Below are positions 28,158 through 36,147 of a stretch of DNA of 64,000 bases, piece by piece; the stretch's first letter is position 1, and each line of letters opens with the position of its first letter. The notes beneath the pieces were generated by a model. The model saw only the letters and a program-made list of their open reading frames with translations. It searched no databases and was not told the DNA's origin. The translations under genes and the position numbers were made by a program. The stretch is from Maribacter algarum (ex Zhang et al. 2020) (GTDB lineage Bacteria > Bacteroidota > Bacteroidia > Flavobacteriales > Flavobacteriaceae). The DNA lies in assembly GCF_005885635.1 (NCBI RefSeq), contig NZ_VATY01000006.1:118926-182925 (forward strand), given 5' to 3'.

Positions 28158-28374
28158 CTGTTTTATTTTTTAATGTGTATGTGTCTGTGACTTTTGTAAC
28201 GCAACTTGGTTTAGTTCGGGTTGCTTAATTATGACTTTTTTAACGTCATTGTATATAGTTAACGAACAAAAAAGGCGCTGATTGCTCAGCGCCTCTAATT
28301 TGAGTTAAGTAGGAATGTCCGTGGTGAACTCGTCCAAAGCCTTTGGGAAGCCGAAGATTCGTTCAGTATATCTT
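28158..28374. other. Intergenic stretch with conserved tail of the 50-residue peptide gene
   Basis: No gene was found. The part from 28303 to 28374 aligns with 32873-32943 downstream of the paralogous peptide gene, with shared blocks GTTAAGTAGG and CGTGGTGAAC. It contains the terminator 28267-28293. Confidence 0.5.
28267..28293 (-). terminator. Terminator of the first 50-residue peptide gene
   Basis: The stem GGCGCTGA/TCAGCGCC with a four-base loop is followed by six or more Ts on the reverse strand. It lies about 82 bp after the stop codon, leaving a long 3' untranslated region. Confidence 0.88.
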
Positions 28375-28527
28375 CTAGTTCAATGCTTCTGGGGTAGAAA
28401 CAAGGTCTATAGTATTATCAGCTAATTCCGTGTTTTTAACTGTATCCGTACGATCGATGTTATAATAAGTTACAACTGCGATAACTAGTGTTGCGAAATA
28501 CATAAAACTTTTTACTTTATAATTCAT
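28375..28527 (-). CDS. 50-residue membrane peptide, copy 1
   Basis: The frame starts MNYKVKSFMYFATLVIAVV, one hydrophobic helix (about residues 8-22), and continues YYNIDRTDTVKNTELADNT. It is clearly paralogous to the frame at 32944-33096: about two thirds of residues are identical, with MNYK, KSF, YFA, LVIA, YYNID and NTELA shared. Substitutions are conservative, which argues for a translated gene. The function is unknown. Each copy has a related leader, a related 3' tail and a terminator. Confidence 0.72.
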   Translation of the reverse strand: MNYKVKSFMYFATLVIAVVTYYNIDRTDTVKNTELADNTIDLVSTPEALN

Positions 28528-28725
28528 CACATTCGGGGTTTTGATTCTGATTCAAATGTACAGCGCAAAAACAGGCCAAAAACGCTGTTGTTGTCAAAAT
28601 GACCTTTTGTGATGTCAAAGTATAAGAAGTTGTGGAATAGCATTTTCGCTCATCGGATATATATTCTTTTCACCGATAGATAGTGTTTTTTGTTAATTTC
28701 CAGTGGTCTTGAAAATGATATGTTC

Positions 28726-28858
28726 CTAGGTTCTAGAATGCGCTCTAAGTGACATTTTTGCTGTAGGCAATATGCAAACGCTCTATGTAACGCAAAGTGA
28801 AGCGTAAATTATAGAGCGTGTTGCGATAGGCGTGCGACGTAATGCTTCCAGAACCTAG
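28726..28858. repeat. Inverted-repeat element ending at the metalloprotease stop codon
   Basis: CTAGGTTCTAGAA (28726-28738) and its near-perfect inverse (28846-28858, 12 of 13) bound a 133-bp segment. Internal arms CGCTCTA (28741-28747) and TAGAGCG (28812-28818) also pair. The right arm includes the stop codon of the gene ending at 28855. It could be a small non-autonomous element or an extended terminator structure. Confidence 0.5.
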
Positions 28859-31800
28859 TTTCTAATAATCTTATAAGTAGTAGTCTTATTAAAGGTGCTC
28901 ACATTTAGAATATAAATACCCTTTGCCAGCAGACTGACGTTTACCACTACCTGGTTATCTATCACTTCATACAATTTTGAAGATACTCTTGTTCCACGTA
29001 GTGCGAATAGTGATACAACTAGTTCTGTTTCTACACCACCTTCTAAATTAATGGTAAGTTGATCCCCTTCTACAGGGTTAGGGTAAATCGCTACTTCAGG
29101 ATTCACTGCAAAACTTTCTTCATAAAGTTCATCACAATCTCTACCAGAGCTTACTTGTAGGTTGTTAACAGGATCCGTTAGCGATAAGGTAACTTCATTT
29201 GCGGAGACCATTTGGGTTTCATCATTAAGTGTTACTTCGTAAGTTTCGCTTCCAGTCAAGGTTAGGGTTACTTCTAGTCGGGAATAGTCTACCGCCGTTT
29301 GTACAGAGAATGCCTCTGAAGGTTCTACGGTAACATCAAAGCAACCCACGTAATCAGCTTCACCATCCACAGTAATGCAAACGGAATACATTCCGGCATC
29401 TAGATCTTCGAAAAGTACAGATTCTTCGAAATCCTTTGAAATTCCAAAAGCACTTCCTGACAAAGTAGCCTGATATCTGTAATCTTCAACTGCTGTAATT
29501 TCAATTCCACCTTTATTCGCCTCACAGGATGGAACATTGATAAACGAATAGTTAGATTCAGGTAAGGTAAATCCGTCGTCAGACGTATCACAAACATCGC
29601 CGATACCATCATCGTCTGAATCGGCTTGATCTGTATTTGCTTCTAATGGACAGTTATCTACAATATCCAATATGGTATCATTATCATCATCAGGATCACA
29701 AACATCTCCAATTCCGTCATCGTCTGAATCTAATTGATCTGCGTTTGAAGTATTCGGGCAATTGTCGTCGTCATTCAAAACGCCATCACCGTCTAGGTCT
29801 TCAGGAGTGCTATCACAAACATCACCAATACCATCATTGTCAGCATCCTCTTGATCGGGATTTGCAATTAAAGGACAATTATCGTCAACATCCAAAACTC
29901 CGTCTTCGTCATCATCTCTATCGCAAACATCACCGATACCGTCATTATCAGTATCTAATTGATCAGGATTATAAGTCAGTGGACAATTATCTACGGCATC
30001 AAGAATCAGGTCATTGTCATCATCGTTATCACAAACATCTCCTATTTCATCGCCATCAGTATCCTCCTGATCGGCGTTAGCCGTATCGGGACAATTGTCA
30101 CTTGCATTTACAACACCATCACCATCATTATCGTTGGGGTCTTCGCATACATCTCCAATTCCATCACCATCCGCATCTGCCTGATCGGCGTTTGGGGTTA
30201 GGGGACAGTTGTCGTCTACATCTAAAACCCCATCGTTGTCATCATCATCATCACAAACATCGCCCATGCTGTCACCATCAGTGTTCAATTGATCGGCATT
30301 ACTTGTCAATTGGCAATTGTCATCAACATCTAAAATTCCATCGTCGTCGTCGTCGTCATCGTCTACAGGAGTTCCTTCAACAACAAAATCATCAATGACT
30401 ACCCCTTCTTCGTTTACAAAGCCATCCGTATGAAATACAAACCGGAACATGATGTTGTCCGCATTGGTCAAATCGGTTTCAGTTGCCGAGTTGGCTGTAA
30501 AGTCATAGGCATACTCAGCCATGGTGGCATTTGTGCCGGTCCATTGTTCGCCTGGACAGTTTTCACAGATGTTCGTGCCTGGGACCATGTCACTGTTATA
30601 CCAATTGGGCTGGCTTGTTCTAGAACCCAGTAAATTCCAACTATCACCAGTATCTAGGGAATATTCTACATAAAGTACGTCGTAATTGATTTCTATATCA
30701 TAAGCCATTTGAAACTTTAAAACCGGAGTTTGAATGCTTGAAAAATCATAGCAATTAGTGACTAAGAAGCTTTTCTTATCATCAGGATAGTTTCCGGTTA
30801 AAATGGTTCCATAGGCATTGTTTCCTGTGGCAGCTGCGTTTAGAACTGCACCGTTTGGAACTCCTCTTTCCCAAACAGAGCCATCTCCTGCTTCGTCATA
30901 GGCAATCAAGGCATCATCCGAGGTTTCAAATGAATTTACTTGAGCAGCGACTCCAGATGTATTTGCAAAGAAATTTCGAACTATCGTATTATTTGTTGGT
31001 AAATCATCATTGGTAATTTGAGCAATAATTTCAATGCTTGAATTTCCTACAGATGTCAATGTTATGTTAGAGATATCTACGGTAACCGTTTCTTGCGGAG
31101 CTAATGTATTTGTAAAGGATTGTGTTTCTTGATTTCCATTGTTCAAAGTATATAGAATATCGAATCCTGAAATGGTATTTAGTCCATCATTTCTTACTAC
31201 TACGGATGGAGCAATGCTACCACATTCCAAGCTTCCTTCTTCAAGGGAAATTGAGACCAATTCAATATCATTTTCGGGTGTTTGCACCGTATACTGTCCC
31301 GAAATCGAATACTGCCCAAGGGATGCATAATCAGAATATCCTGTGTCAACAGAACCTGCTCCTATACCCTGAACTTCTAGAAAATAAAGTCCTGCAGTAA
31401 GATTTTCTGAAATCGTGGCTTCTAATCCCGATGGATTACTAATCGCAACTTCAATTCCATTTGCATCTAATAGACGCGCTTGAATATCCAAATTCGGATG
31501 AACATCATGTGGACTGAAATTAAAAGTTGCGGAACCTGCTTGTGCTAAAAAGGAAAACATATCAATATCATCTCTTTTATGAATGATACCAGTATTTTCT
31601 GAGGCATCTACGTTTCCGCCATTATCAGCTTCAATAGCGGTTGCCGTATTCAAGTCGCTGCCATGATCATCAGCGATATATTCAAAATTGTTTGCTCCTC
31701 CGCCGATTACTTGAAGATCATTTTCCATGTTTGTTGCATTGGTATATTCACCAAGACTCCATTGTGCAATACTTTTATTTAAACTGAAGCCCATAATAGG

Positions 31801-32751
31801 TGCCCAGTTGCCATGACCTTCATAATATTCTGTTGAACCTCTTCCATCATGATCAAGCCCCATAGTGTGACCAATTTCATGAGAACCGGTATCTCCGGCT
31901 TGCTTTCCGTTAAAGATATTGTATACCCAGGCTGGGTCATCGGTATTCCAAGAAAAAGAATTTAGGAATGCCACGCCGCCCGAATCAGGCTGAGCATCAT
32001 CTGTAGGTGTGAAAATACACATCATCCGATGATCTTTAGGTGTTGCTTCAAAAACCGAACGATCGGTAACCACGTTTATATTAAACGGACTAAAATCTTC
32101 TGCCATAATTTCCCAAGCAATGGTGATTTGAGCATCTGACATACCAGAGGGTTGGGCATTGATTGTTCCCCCACTAACCCAGTTGGTTCCCGTTACCGTT
32201 TCTCCGTCGAAATCCAAATAGATTACGGCAGGAGCCCCTGGTCTACTTTGTAAAGTTGTAGGTGGGCGTTTGCTTGTTTTACCCGACGATTTCTGCTGTG
32301 AATCTGAACTTCCTTTCGCTTTTTCATAGGCAATACAAAGTATCGCATTGATATCGGTTTCTTCTACAAGAACTTTGTTTGCTTTGTTTGTAAATAAGCG
32401 ATAGGCCTTGTTTTCAGCTTTTTCTATTATATGACCATCAAGTTTTCCGTTGGAGTAAGTGAAACTAAAAGAGGCATCACCTTTCTGATTTACAGAACCT
32501 ATAAAAGAGGTTGTTTTATGCTCTTGATTTTTAACATTCAAATTTAGCTCAAGTGTTTTTGAACTGGATAATCGAATGGTCATTGGAGCTAGTCCTTTTC
32601 CCGTTTTACTCGCTTTGGAAAAGCCATCAATAAAAGTGGTCGGACTATCAGAAACTAAAACTGAATTTTGGCTTTGCTCTTGTGCATTTAAGCAGGTGAG
32701 GCTAAAAAAAGAAAGAGCACAGAAAAGTACTCGAATATAAAAATACTTCAT
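28855..32751 (-). CDS. Secreted zinc metalloprotease with PPC/CARDB-like region, thrombospondin type 3 repeats and T9SS tail
   Basis: A 1298-residue secreted protein. A signal peptide (to LNAQ) leads to a pro-region. The metzincin catalytic motif HEIGHTMGLDH lies near residue 291, with a Met-turn candidate in APIMGFS. A PPC-like domain (about 360-485) and a CARDB-like domain (about 495-595) follow. Next is a beta-rich segment ending in VVIDDFVVEG. Eight or so calcium-binding DNCP...DxDGIGDVCD repeats span about residues 800-1055. The C-terminus (AIYPNPVEGDQLTI...GIYILNVSTFNKTTTYKIIRN region) is a type A T9SS sorting domain. It should be exported through T9SS and act extracellularly or on the cell surface. 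Confidence 0.93.
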   Translation of the reverse strand: MKYFYIRVLFCALSFFSLTCLNAQEQSQNSVLVSDSPTTFIDGFSKASKTGKGLAPMTIRLSSSKTLELNLNVKNQEHKTTSFIGSVNQKGDASFSFTYSNGKLDGHIIEKAENKAYRLFTNKANKVLVEETDINAILCIAYEKAKGSSDSQQKSSGKTSKRPPTTLQSRPGAPAVIYLDFDGETVTGTNWVSGGTINAQPSGMSDAQITIAWEIMAEDFSPFNINVVTDRSVFEATPKDHRMMCIFTPTDDAQPDSGGVAFLNSFSWNTDDPAWVYNIFNGKQAGDTGSHEIGHTMGLDHDGRGSTEYYEGHGNWAPIMGFSLNKSIAQWSLGEYTNATNMENDLQVIGGGANNFEYIADDHGSDLNTATAIEADNGGNVDASENTGIIHKRDDIDMFSFLAQAGSATFNFSPHDVHPNLDIQARLLDANGIEVAISNPSGLEATISENLTAGLYFLEVQGIGAGSVDTGYSDYASLGQYSISGQYTVQTPENDIELVSISLEEGSLECGSIAPSVVVRNDGLNTISGFDILYTLNNGNQETQSFTNTLAPQETVTVDISNITLTSVGNSSIEIIAQITNDDLPTNNTIVRNFFANTSGVAAQVNSFETSDDALIAYDEAGDGSVWERGVPNGAVLNAAATGNNAYGTILTGNYPDDKKSFLVTNCYDFSSIQTPVLKFQMAYDIEINYDVLYVEYSLDTGDSWNLLGSRTSQPNWYNSDMVPGTNICENCPGEQWTGTNATMAEYAYDFTANSATETDLTNADNIMFRFVFHTDGFVNEEGVVIDDFVVEGTPVDDDDDDDDGILDVDDNCQLTSNADQLNTDGDSMGDVCDDDDDNDGVLDVDDNCPLTPNADQADADGDGIGDVCEDPNDNDGDGVVNASDNCPDTANADQEDTDGDEIGDVCDNDDDNDLILDAVDNCPLTYNPDQLDTDNDGIGDVCDRDDDEDGVLDVDDNCPLIANPDQEDADNDGIGDVCDSTPEDLDGDGVLNDDDNCPNTSNADQLDSDDDGIGDVCDPDDDNDTILDIVDNCPLEANTDQADSDDDGIGDVCDTSDDGFTLPESNYSFINVPSCEANKGGIEITAVEDYRYQATLSGSAFGISKDFEESVLFEDLDAGMYSVCITVDGEADYVGCFDVTVEPSEAFSVQTAVDYSRLEVTLTLTGSETYEVTLNDETQMVSANEVTLSLTDPVNNLQVSSGRDCDELYEESFAVNPEVAIYPNPVEGDQLTINLEGGVETELVVSLFALRGTRVSSKLYEVIDNQVVVNVSLLAKGIYILNVSTFNKTTTYKIIRN

Positions 32752-32836
32752 AGCATTGGTAGGTTATCCAGAATAAACGCTAAAGAGACCTGTTTTATTG
32801 GAGACTTTTCATTTTTTAGACAAACGGATGAAATGC

Positions 32837-32869
32837 AAAAAGGGCTTGGATACTTCCAAGCCCTTTTTT
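32837..32869. terminator. Bidirectional terminator after the second 50-residue peptide gene
   Basis: The stem GGGCTTGGA/TCCAAGCCC with loop TACT has Ts on both sides. It separates the peptide gene at 32944 from the metalloprotease start at 32751. Confidence 0.88.
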
Positions 32870-32943
32870 GATTGTTAAGTAGGTGTATTCGTGGTGAACC
32901 TTCGTTTGGCTTTTGGGAAACCAAAGTTGGTTCAATATATTTT

Positions 32944-33096
32944 CTAGTTAATTGTTTCTAGGGTAGAAACATTTTCTATGGTGTTTTCAGCTAATTCAGT
33001 GTTTTGAACGTCACTTGTATTATCTATGTTATAGTAAGAAACAATAGCGATTACTAAACTTGCGAAATACAGGAAACTTTTTGCTTTATAGTTCAT
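32944..33096 (-). CDS. 50-residue membrane peptide, copy 2
   Basis: The frame starts MNYKAKSFLYFASLVIAIV and continues SYYNIDNTSDVQNTELAEN. It is the paralogue of the frame at 28375-28527, and upstream DNA is also similar (shared TTTTGACATCACAAAA and GTTTTGATTCTG blocks). One membrane helix precedes a short polar tail, probably outside the cytoplasm. The two copies lie on either side of the secreted metalloprotease gene, in the same orientation. Confidence 0.72.
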   Translation of the reverse strand: MNYKAKSFLYFASLVIAIVSYYNIDNTSDVQNTELAENTIENVSTLETIN

Positions 33097-33731
33097 AACG
33101 ATTTGGGTTTTGATTCTGGAGCTAAACTACTTCGGATAAGCGTACAAAAAAGCCCATTGTTGCGAAATGGGCTTTTTGTGATGTCAAAATGCAGGATGTT
33201 GTTGAATAGTGTTTTTCTTCATCGGATTTTCTAATCAGTTCGTCGAGAGGTCAATAAAAATCGAGTTTATCGAGTGCTGTGATTACAACCAAAATCGTCA
33301 TGAAATATAAATGGGACTGTTAAATTTGGTAATTTTCGGCCTATTGGTGTAACATTTTACTTTTTGCCGCGTCTTTTAAGTAGAAATTCATTTTTCAATT
33401 AGCGAATTAGTCAATGATAAAGCTGTTTACCTTGGTAAATGGCTTTATTTTTTTGGAAATATTTAAGAAAAAACCCGACAAACGGTTGATATATAGTAGA
33501 TTGAAAAGTTTTCAGGATCTAAAAACCTATTTTTTTTCTCGTAAAAATTCATAGCGCGTACTGCTAAGACTTTAACACTTCAAATGTTAGAATATGGAGT
33601 TGCTAGTTTTCTTACTCATTTTTTAAGAATACTTCAATTCGCCGTTTTTTAGGACCATCGACGAATGGTAACCCTTACAATAATACCAGTTCATAGCGTT
33701 ATACTATCTCATAAATTAACCTACGAACGTT
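33097..33731. other. 635-bp gap with a hairpin and no gene found
   Basis: A hairpin (AAAGCCCATT/AATGGGCTTTTTTG) lies at about 33150-33178, in the leader of the 50-residue peptide gene. The rest is AT-rich, with no convincing reading frame, tRNA or known RNA on either strand. The final part should hold the promoter of the gene at 33732. Confidence 0.5.
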
Positions 33732-34130
33732 ATGAACAAAAAGAGTTTTATTTTAAGTATGGCAGCGGGTATAGCCTTGATAAATGGAGCTTTCGCTAGC
33801 ACCCCAAGTAAAGAAGTTGAGGCTTTTGATATTAATACTGTAGAATACATTGAGGATGATGAGCAGATTGATTTGGGATTCGATGTTGCCGATTATCTTC
33901 CTGAGGGATTCAATCCATATAAAATGTATGTTGATTTGAATGCTGTGGAATATATAGAAGAAGAACCGGTAATCGAAGATTTTTCGCAATACCTACCAAA
34001 AGGTTTTGATGCCTATGCTTATCCAACCGATGTACAAAGTATCAACTATATTGACGAAAACGACTCATTTTCAATAGATTTCGACACGAAGAAACATCTA
34101 CCGGAGGGTTTTAATGCGTATATAAAATAA
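33732..34130 (+). CDS. Exported protein with three YLPxGF-type repeats
   Basis: A 132-residue protein with a signal peptide (to GAFAS). The mature part consists of three repeats of about 35 residues, each with an acidic xxVEYIEDD/NYIDEND strand followed by DYLPEGFNPY, QYLPKGFDAY or HLPEGFNAY. Longer versions of this repeat are common in flavobacteria, with unknown role. A good terminator follows at 34167-34190, so the gene is monocistronic. Confidence 0.82.
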   Translation: MNKKSFILSMAAGIALINGAFASTPSKEVEAFDINTVEYIEDDEQIDLGFDVADYLPEGFNPYKMYVDLNAVEYIEEEPVIEDFSQYLPKGFDAYAYPTDVQSINYIDENDSFSIDFDTKKHLPEGFNAYIK

Positions 34131-34166
34131 AGAGTCCTCCATATTTGAGTTAGCACCTATAAAAAG

Positions 34167-34190
34167 ACCTTCGCTTAGCGAGGGTTTTTT
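34167..34190 (+). terminator. Terminator of the YLPxGF-repeat gene
   Basis: An 8-bp stem (ACCTTCGC/GCGAGGGT, one G-T pair) with loop TTA is followed by six Ts. Confidence 0.85.
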
Positions 34191-34193
34191 GTT

Positions 34194-35624
34194 TTAAAAC
34201 AACAATGGAATCACAAACTGAAAAAGTAAAACCAAAAGAGCCACGGCAATCAAATTTAAAATCACACCAACACGCGCCATTTCATGTACTTTGATATATC
34301 CACTGGCAAAAACGATGGCATTTGGTGGAGTTGCCATCGGTAGCATAAATGCACAGCTACTGGCCATCGTCACAGGGATTAATAAATATAGTATTGGAAT
34401 TTCTAAACCTATTGCAATACCTGCAACTACAGGTGCCAATACCGCTACAAGGGCTACGTTGCTCATGAGTTCGGTCATAAACAACATCAAAAAGATAAGT
34501 AGTACGGCTGTAAACAGGATGCTGATATCACTTTCGGCAATCGCACCAGAAACCATATCGACGATACCGCTAACGGCCATTCCTTTGGCCAATGCAAGTC
34601 CACCACCAAAGAGTATTAGAATACCCCAGGCGAGTTTTGAAGTGTCTTTCCAGTTGATTATGAAATCTCCTTTTTTTAGATTGTAAGGAATGGCAAACAT
34701 GGAAATGGCTCCAAACATGCTAATAATGGTATCGTTCAATTTTAATTCTGGAAATATTCCATTAATCACTGTTCTGAAAATCCAGAGAAATACGGTAACT
34801 CCGAAAATCGCTAGAACCATTTTTTCTTTCCCACTCATTGGGCCTAATTTTTTTAATTCATCATTGATAACTTCCTTTGAGGCGGCAAATTTCAATTGCT
34901 TGTTTGGAAACATGACTTTGACCATCACCAAATAAATGATAACAATCATTATTATGGAAAAAGGCAACCCGATGACCATCCATTTGAGAAAGGAAATTTC
35001 AATATTGTATTCATTTTCGAGGAGGCCTATCATCACTGAATTTGGTGGTGTGCCTATCACCGTAGCAATGCCTCCTGCATTTGCTGAAAAAGCTATTCCA
35101 AGCATAACAGATAGAGCAAAATTTTGATCGCTCTTGGTAAAACCATCCTCATCATTTATTAGTAGACTGATAACAGACATGGCAATAGGTAGCATAACCA
35201 CTGTAGTAGCAGTATTACTAATCCACATACTTAAAGAAGCGGTGGCAATCATAAAACCTAGCACCACTTTGTTGGGTGTTGTGCCGGTAATTCTAATAAT
35301 GTTCAGTGCAATGCGTTTGTGCAAATTCACTTTTTCGAGTGCCAGTGCAAGAACAAACCCTCCGAAGAAAAGAAATATGATGGGGCTTCCATAGTTAGCA
35401 CCAACATCGCTTACGGGCATGATTTTAAGTAAGGGAAAAAGCAGCAAAGGCAACAGCGCCGTAACTGATATGGATGTTGCTTCGGTAATCCACCAAACGA
35501 CCATCCAAACAGCAACCGCGATTACCATATCACCCTGTTCGGAAACAAGCTCAATGGGTAAATTCAATATGATAAGGAATAATATCGGTCCGAGAAATAA
35601 TCCTAGTTTGCTACTGATATGCAT
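34194..35624 (-). CDS. SLC13/DASS family anion:Na+ symporter
   Basis: A 476-residue protein with about eleven transmembrane segments. Family marks are MWISNTATTVVMLPIA (the SNT motif of the first repeat) near residue 135 and CAFMLPMATPPNAIVFASG near residue 430. The family imports di- or tricarboxylates or sulphate with Na+. The sequence suggests dicarboxylate but does not prove it. It stands alone between the repeat-protein gene and the DUF1801 gene. Confidence 0.9.
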   Translation of the reverse strand: MHISSKLGLFLGPILFLIILNLPIELVSEQGDMVIAVAVWMVVWWITEATSISVTALLPLLLFPLLKIMPVSDVGANYGSPIIFLFFGGFVLALALEKVNLHKRIALNIIRITGTTPNKVVLGFMIATASLSMWISNTATTVVMLPIAMSVISLLINDEDGFTKSDQNFALSVMLGIAFSANAGGIATVIGTPPNSVMIGLLENEYNIEISFLKWMVIGLPFSIIMIVIIYLVMVKVMFPNKQLKFAASKEVINDELKKLGPMSGKEKMVLAIFGVTVFLWIFRTVINGIFPELKLNDTIISMFGAISMFAIPYNLKKGDFIINWKDTSKLAWGILILFGGGLALAKGMAVSGIVDMVSGAIAESDISILFTAVLLIFLMLFMTELMSNVALVAVLAPVVAGIAIGLEIPILYLLIPVTMASSCAFMLPMATPPNAIVFASGYIKVHEMARVGVILNLIAVALLVLLFQFVIPLLF

Positions 35625-35675
35625 AGGGTTCGATTGGTGGCTCTAAGCTATGTTTTTTCTTTTGGTTTTGAAAAC

Positions 35676-36137
35676 TTAGTTATTCTTTGGACGGATTTTC
35701 TTTTCTGAAATTGACATTATGATGCTTTTGGGTTTTCCTGATTGAACACGTAATTCATCATTCAAATTTTCTGAAATACCTACTGCTTCATAAATCATCT
35801 TTTTAATTTCTTCTTTGGGAAATGTATCCATGCTTTCAACTTTGAAATGACGAATCAATTTGCCCTTGCCCTCTAGTTTTAAATCTCTTTTTGACAATTC
35901 AGCTCCACGGTTAAATCCAAAATTGACATGTTTGGCATAAACGGAAATATGACAAAAAGCATCTTTCAATTTTTCAGATTTTGAATAGGCAATAGCGACT
36001 GCATTGTAATTATCCCAAATTAATTCATTGGTAGTCGAAACTGTATTTAAAATAAACCTACGAAGTTCAAAAACTAAACCCTGAATCGATTTTTCATAAG
36101 GAGACAGGAACTTTGTTAATTGAGGATTAGCTTTCAT
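35676..36137 (-). CDS. DUF1801 domain protein
   Basis: The start at 36137 gives 153 residues (MKANPQLTKFLSPYEKSI). An in-frame ATG at 36203 would overlap the preceding gene by 56 nt and is unlikely. ELIWDNYNAVAIAYSKSEKLKDAFCHISVY and a GFNRGAEL segment fit the DUF1801 (YdhG-like) fold. The protein is cytoplasmic with a basic tail. The function is unknown. Confidence 0.78.
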   Translation of the reverse strand: MKANPQLTKFLSPYEKSIQGLVFELRRFILNTVSTTNELIWDNYNAVAIAYSKSEKLKDAFCHISVYAKHVNFGFNRGAELSKRDLKLEGKGKLIRHFKVESMDTFPKEEIKKMIYEAVGISENLNDELRVQSGKPKSIIMSISEKKIRPKNN

Positions 36138-36147
36138 AGGGTAAGAT

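Noticed and set aside
28303..28374. A second small peptide encoded in the conserved tail after the 50-residue gene
   Set aside because: The two copies do not keep one reading frame: insertions shift the frame and no start codon is shared. Conservation is at the DNA or RNA level.
29560..30360. Repeated 70-90 bp units as a CRISPR array
   Set aside because: The units are coding repeats (DNCP...GDVC) in one frame with no constant repeat plus unique spacer pattern. No cas genes were found anywhere in the window, so the TPR-CHAT protein is not part of a type III-E CRISPR system.
29637..30398. Long histidine-rich open frames opposite the metalloprotease gene
   Set aside because: They arise from the complement of the repeated DxDGD codons of the thrombospondin type 3 array and have no start context or family.
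34291..35394. Series of open frames opposite the DASS transporter gene
   Set aside because: They are the antisense of hydrophobic codons and have no independent signals.
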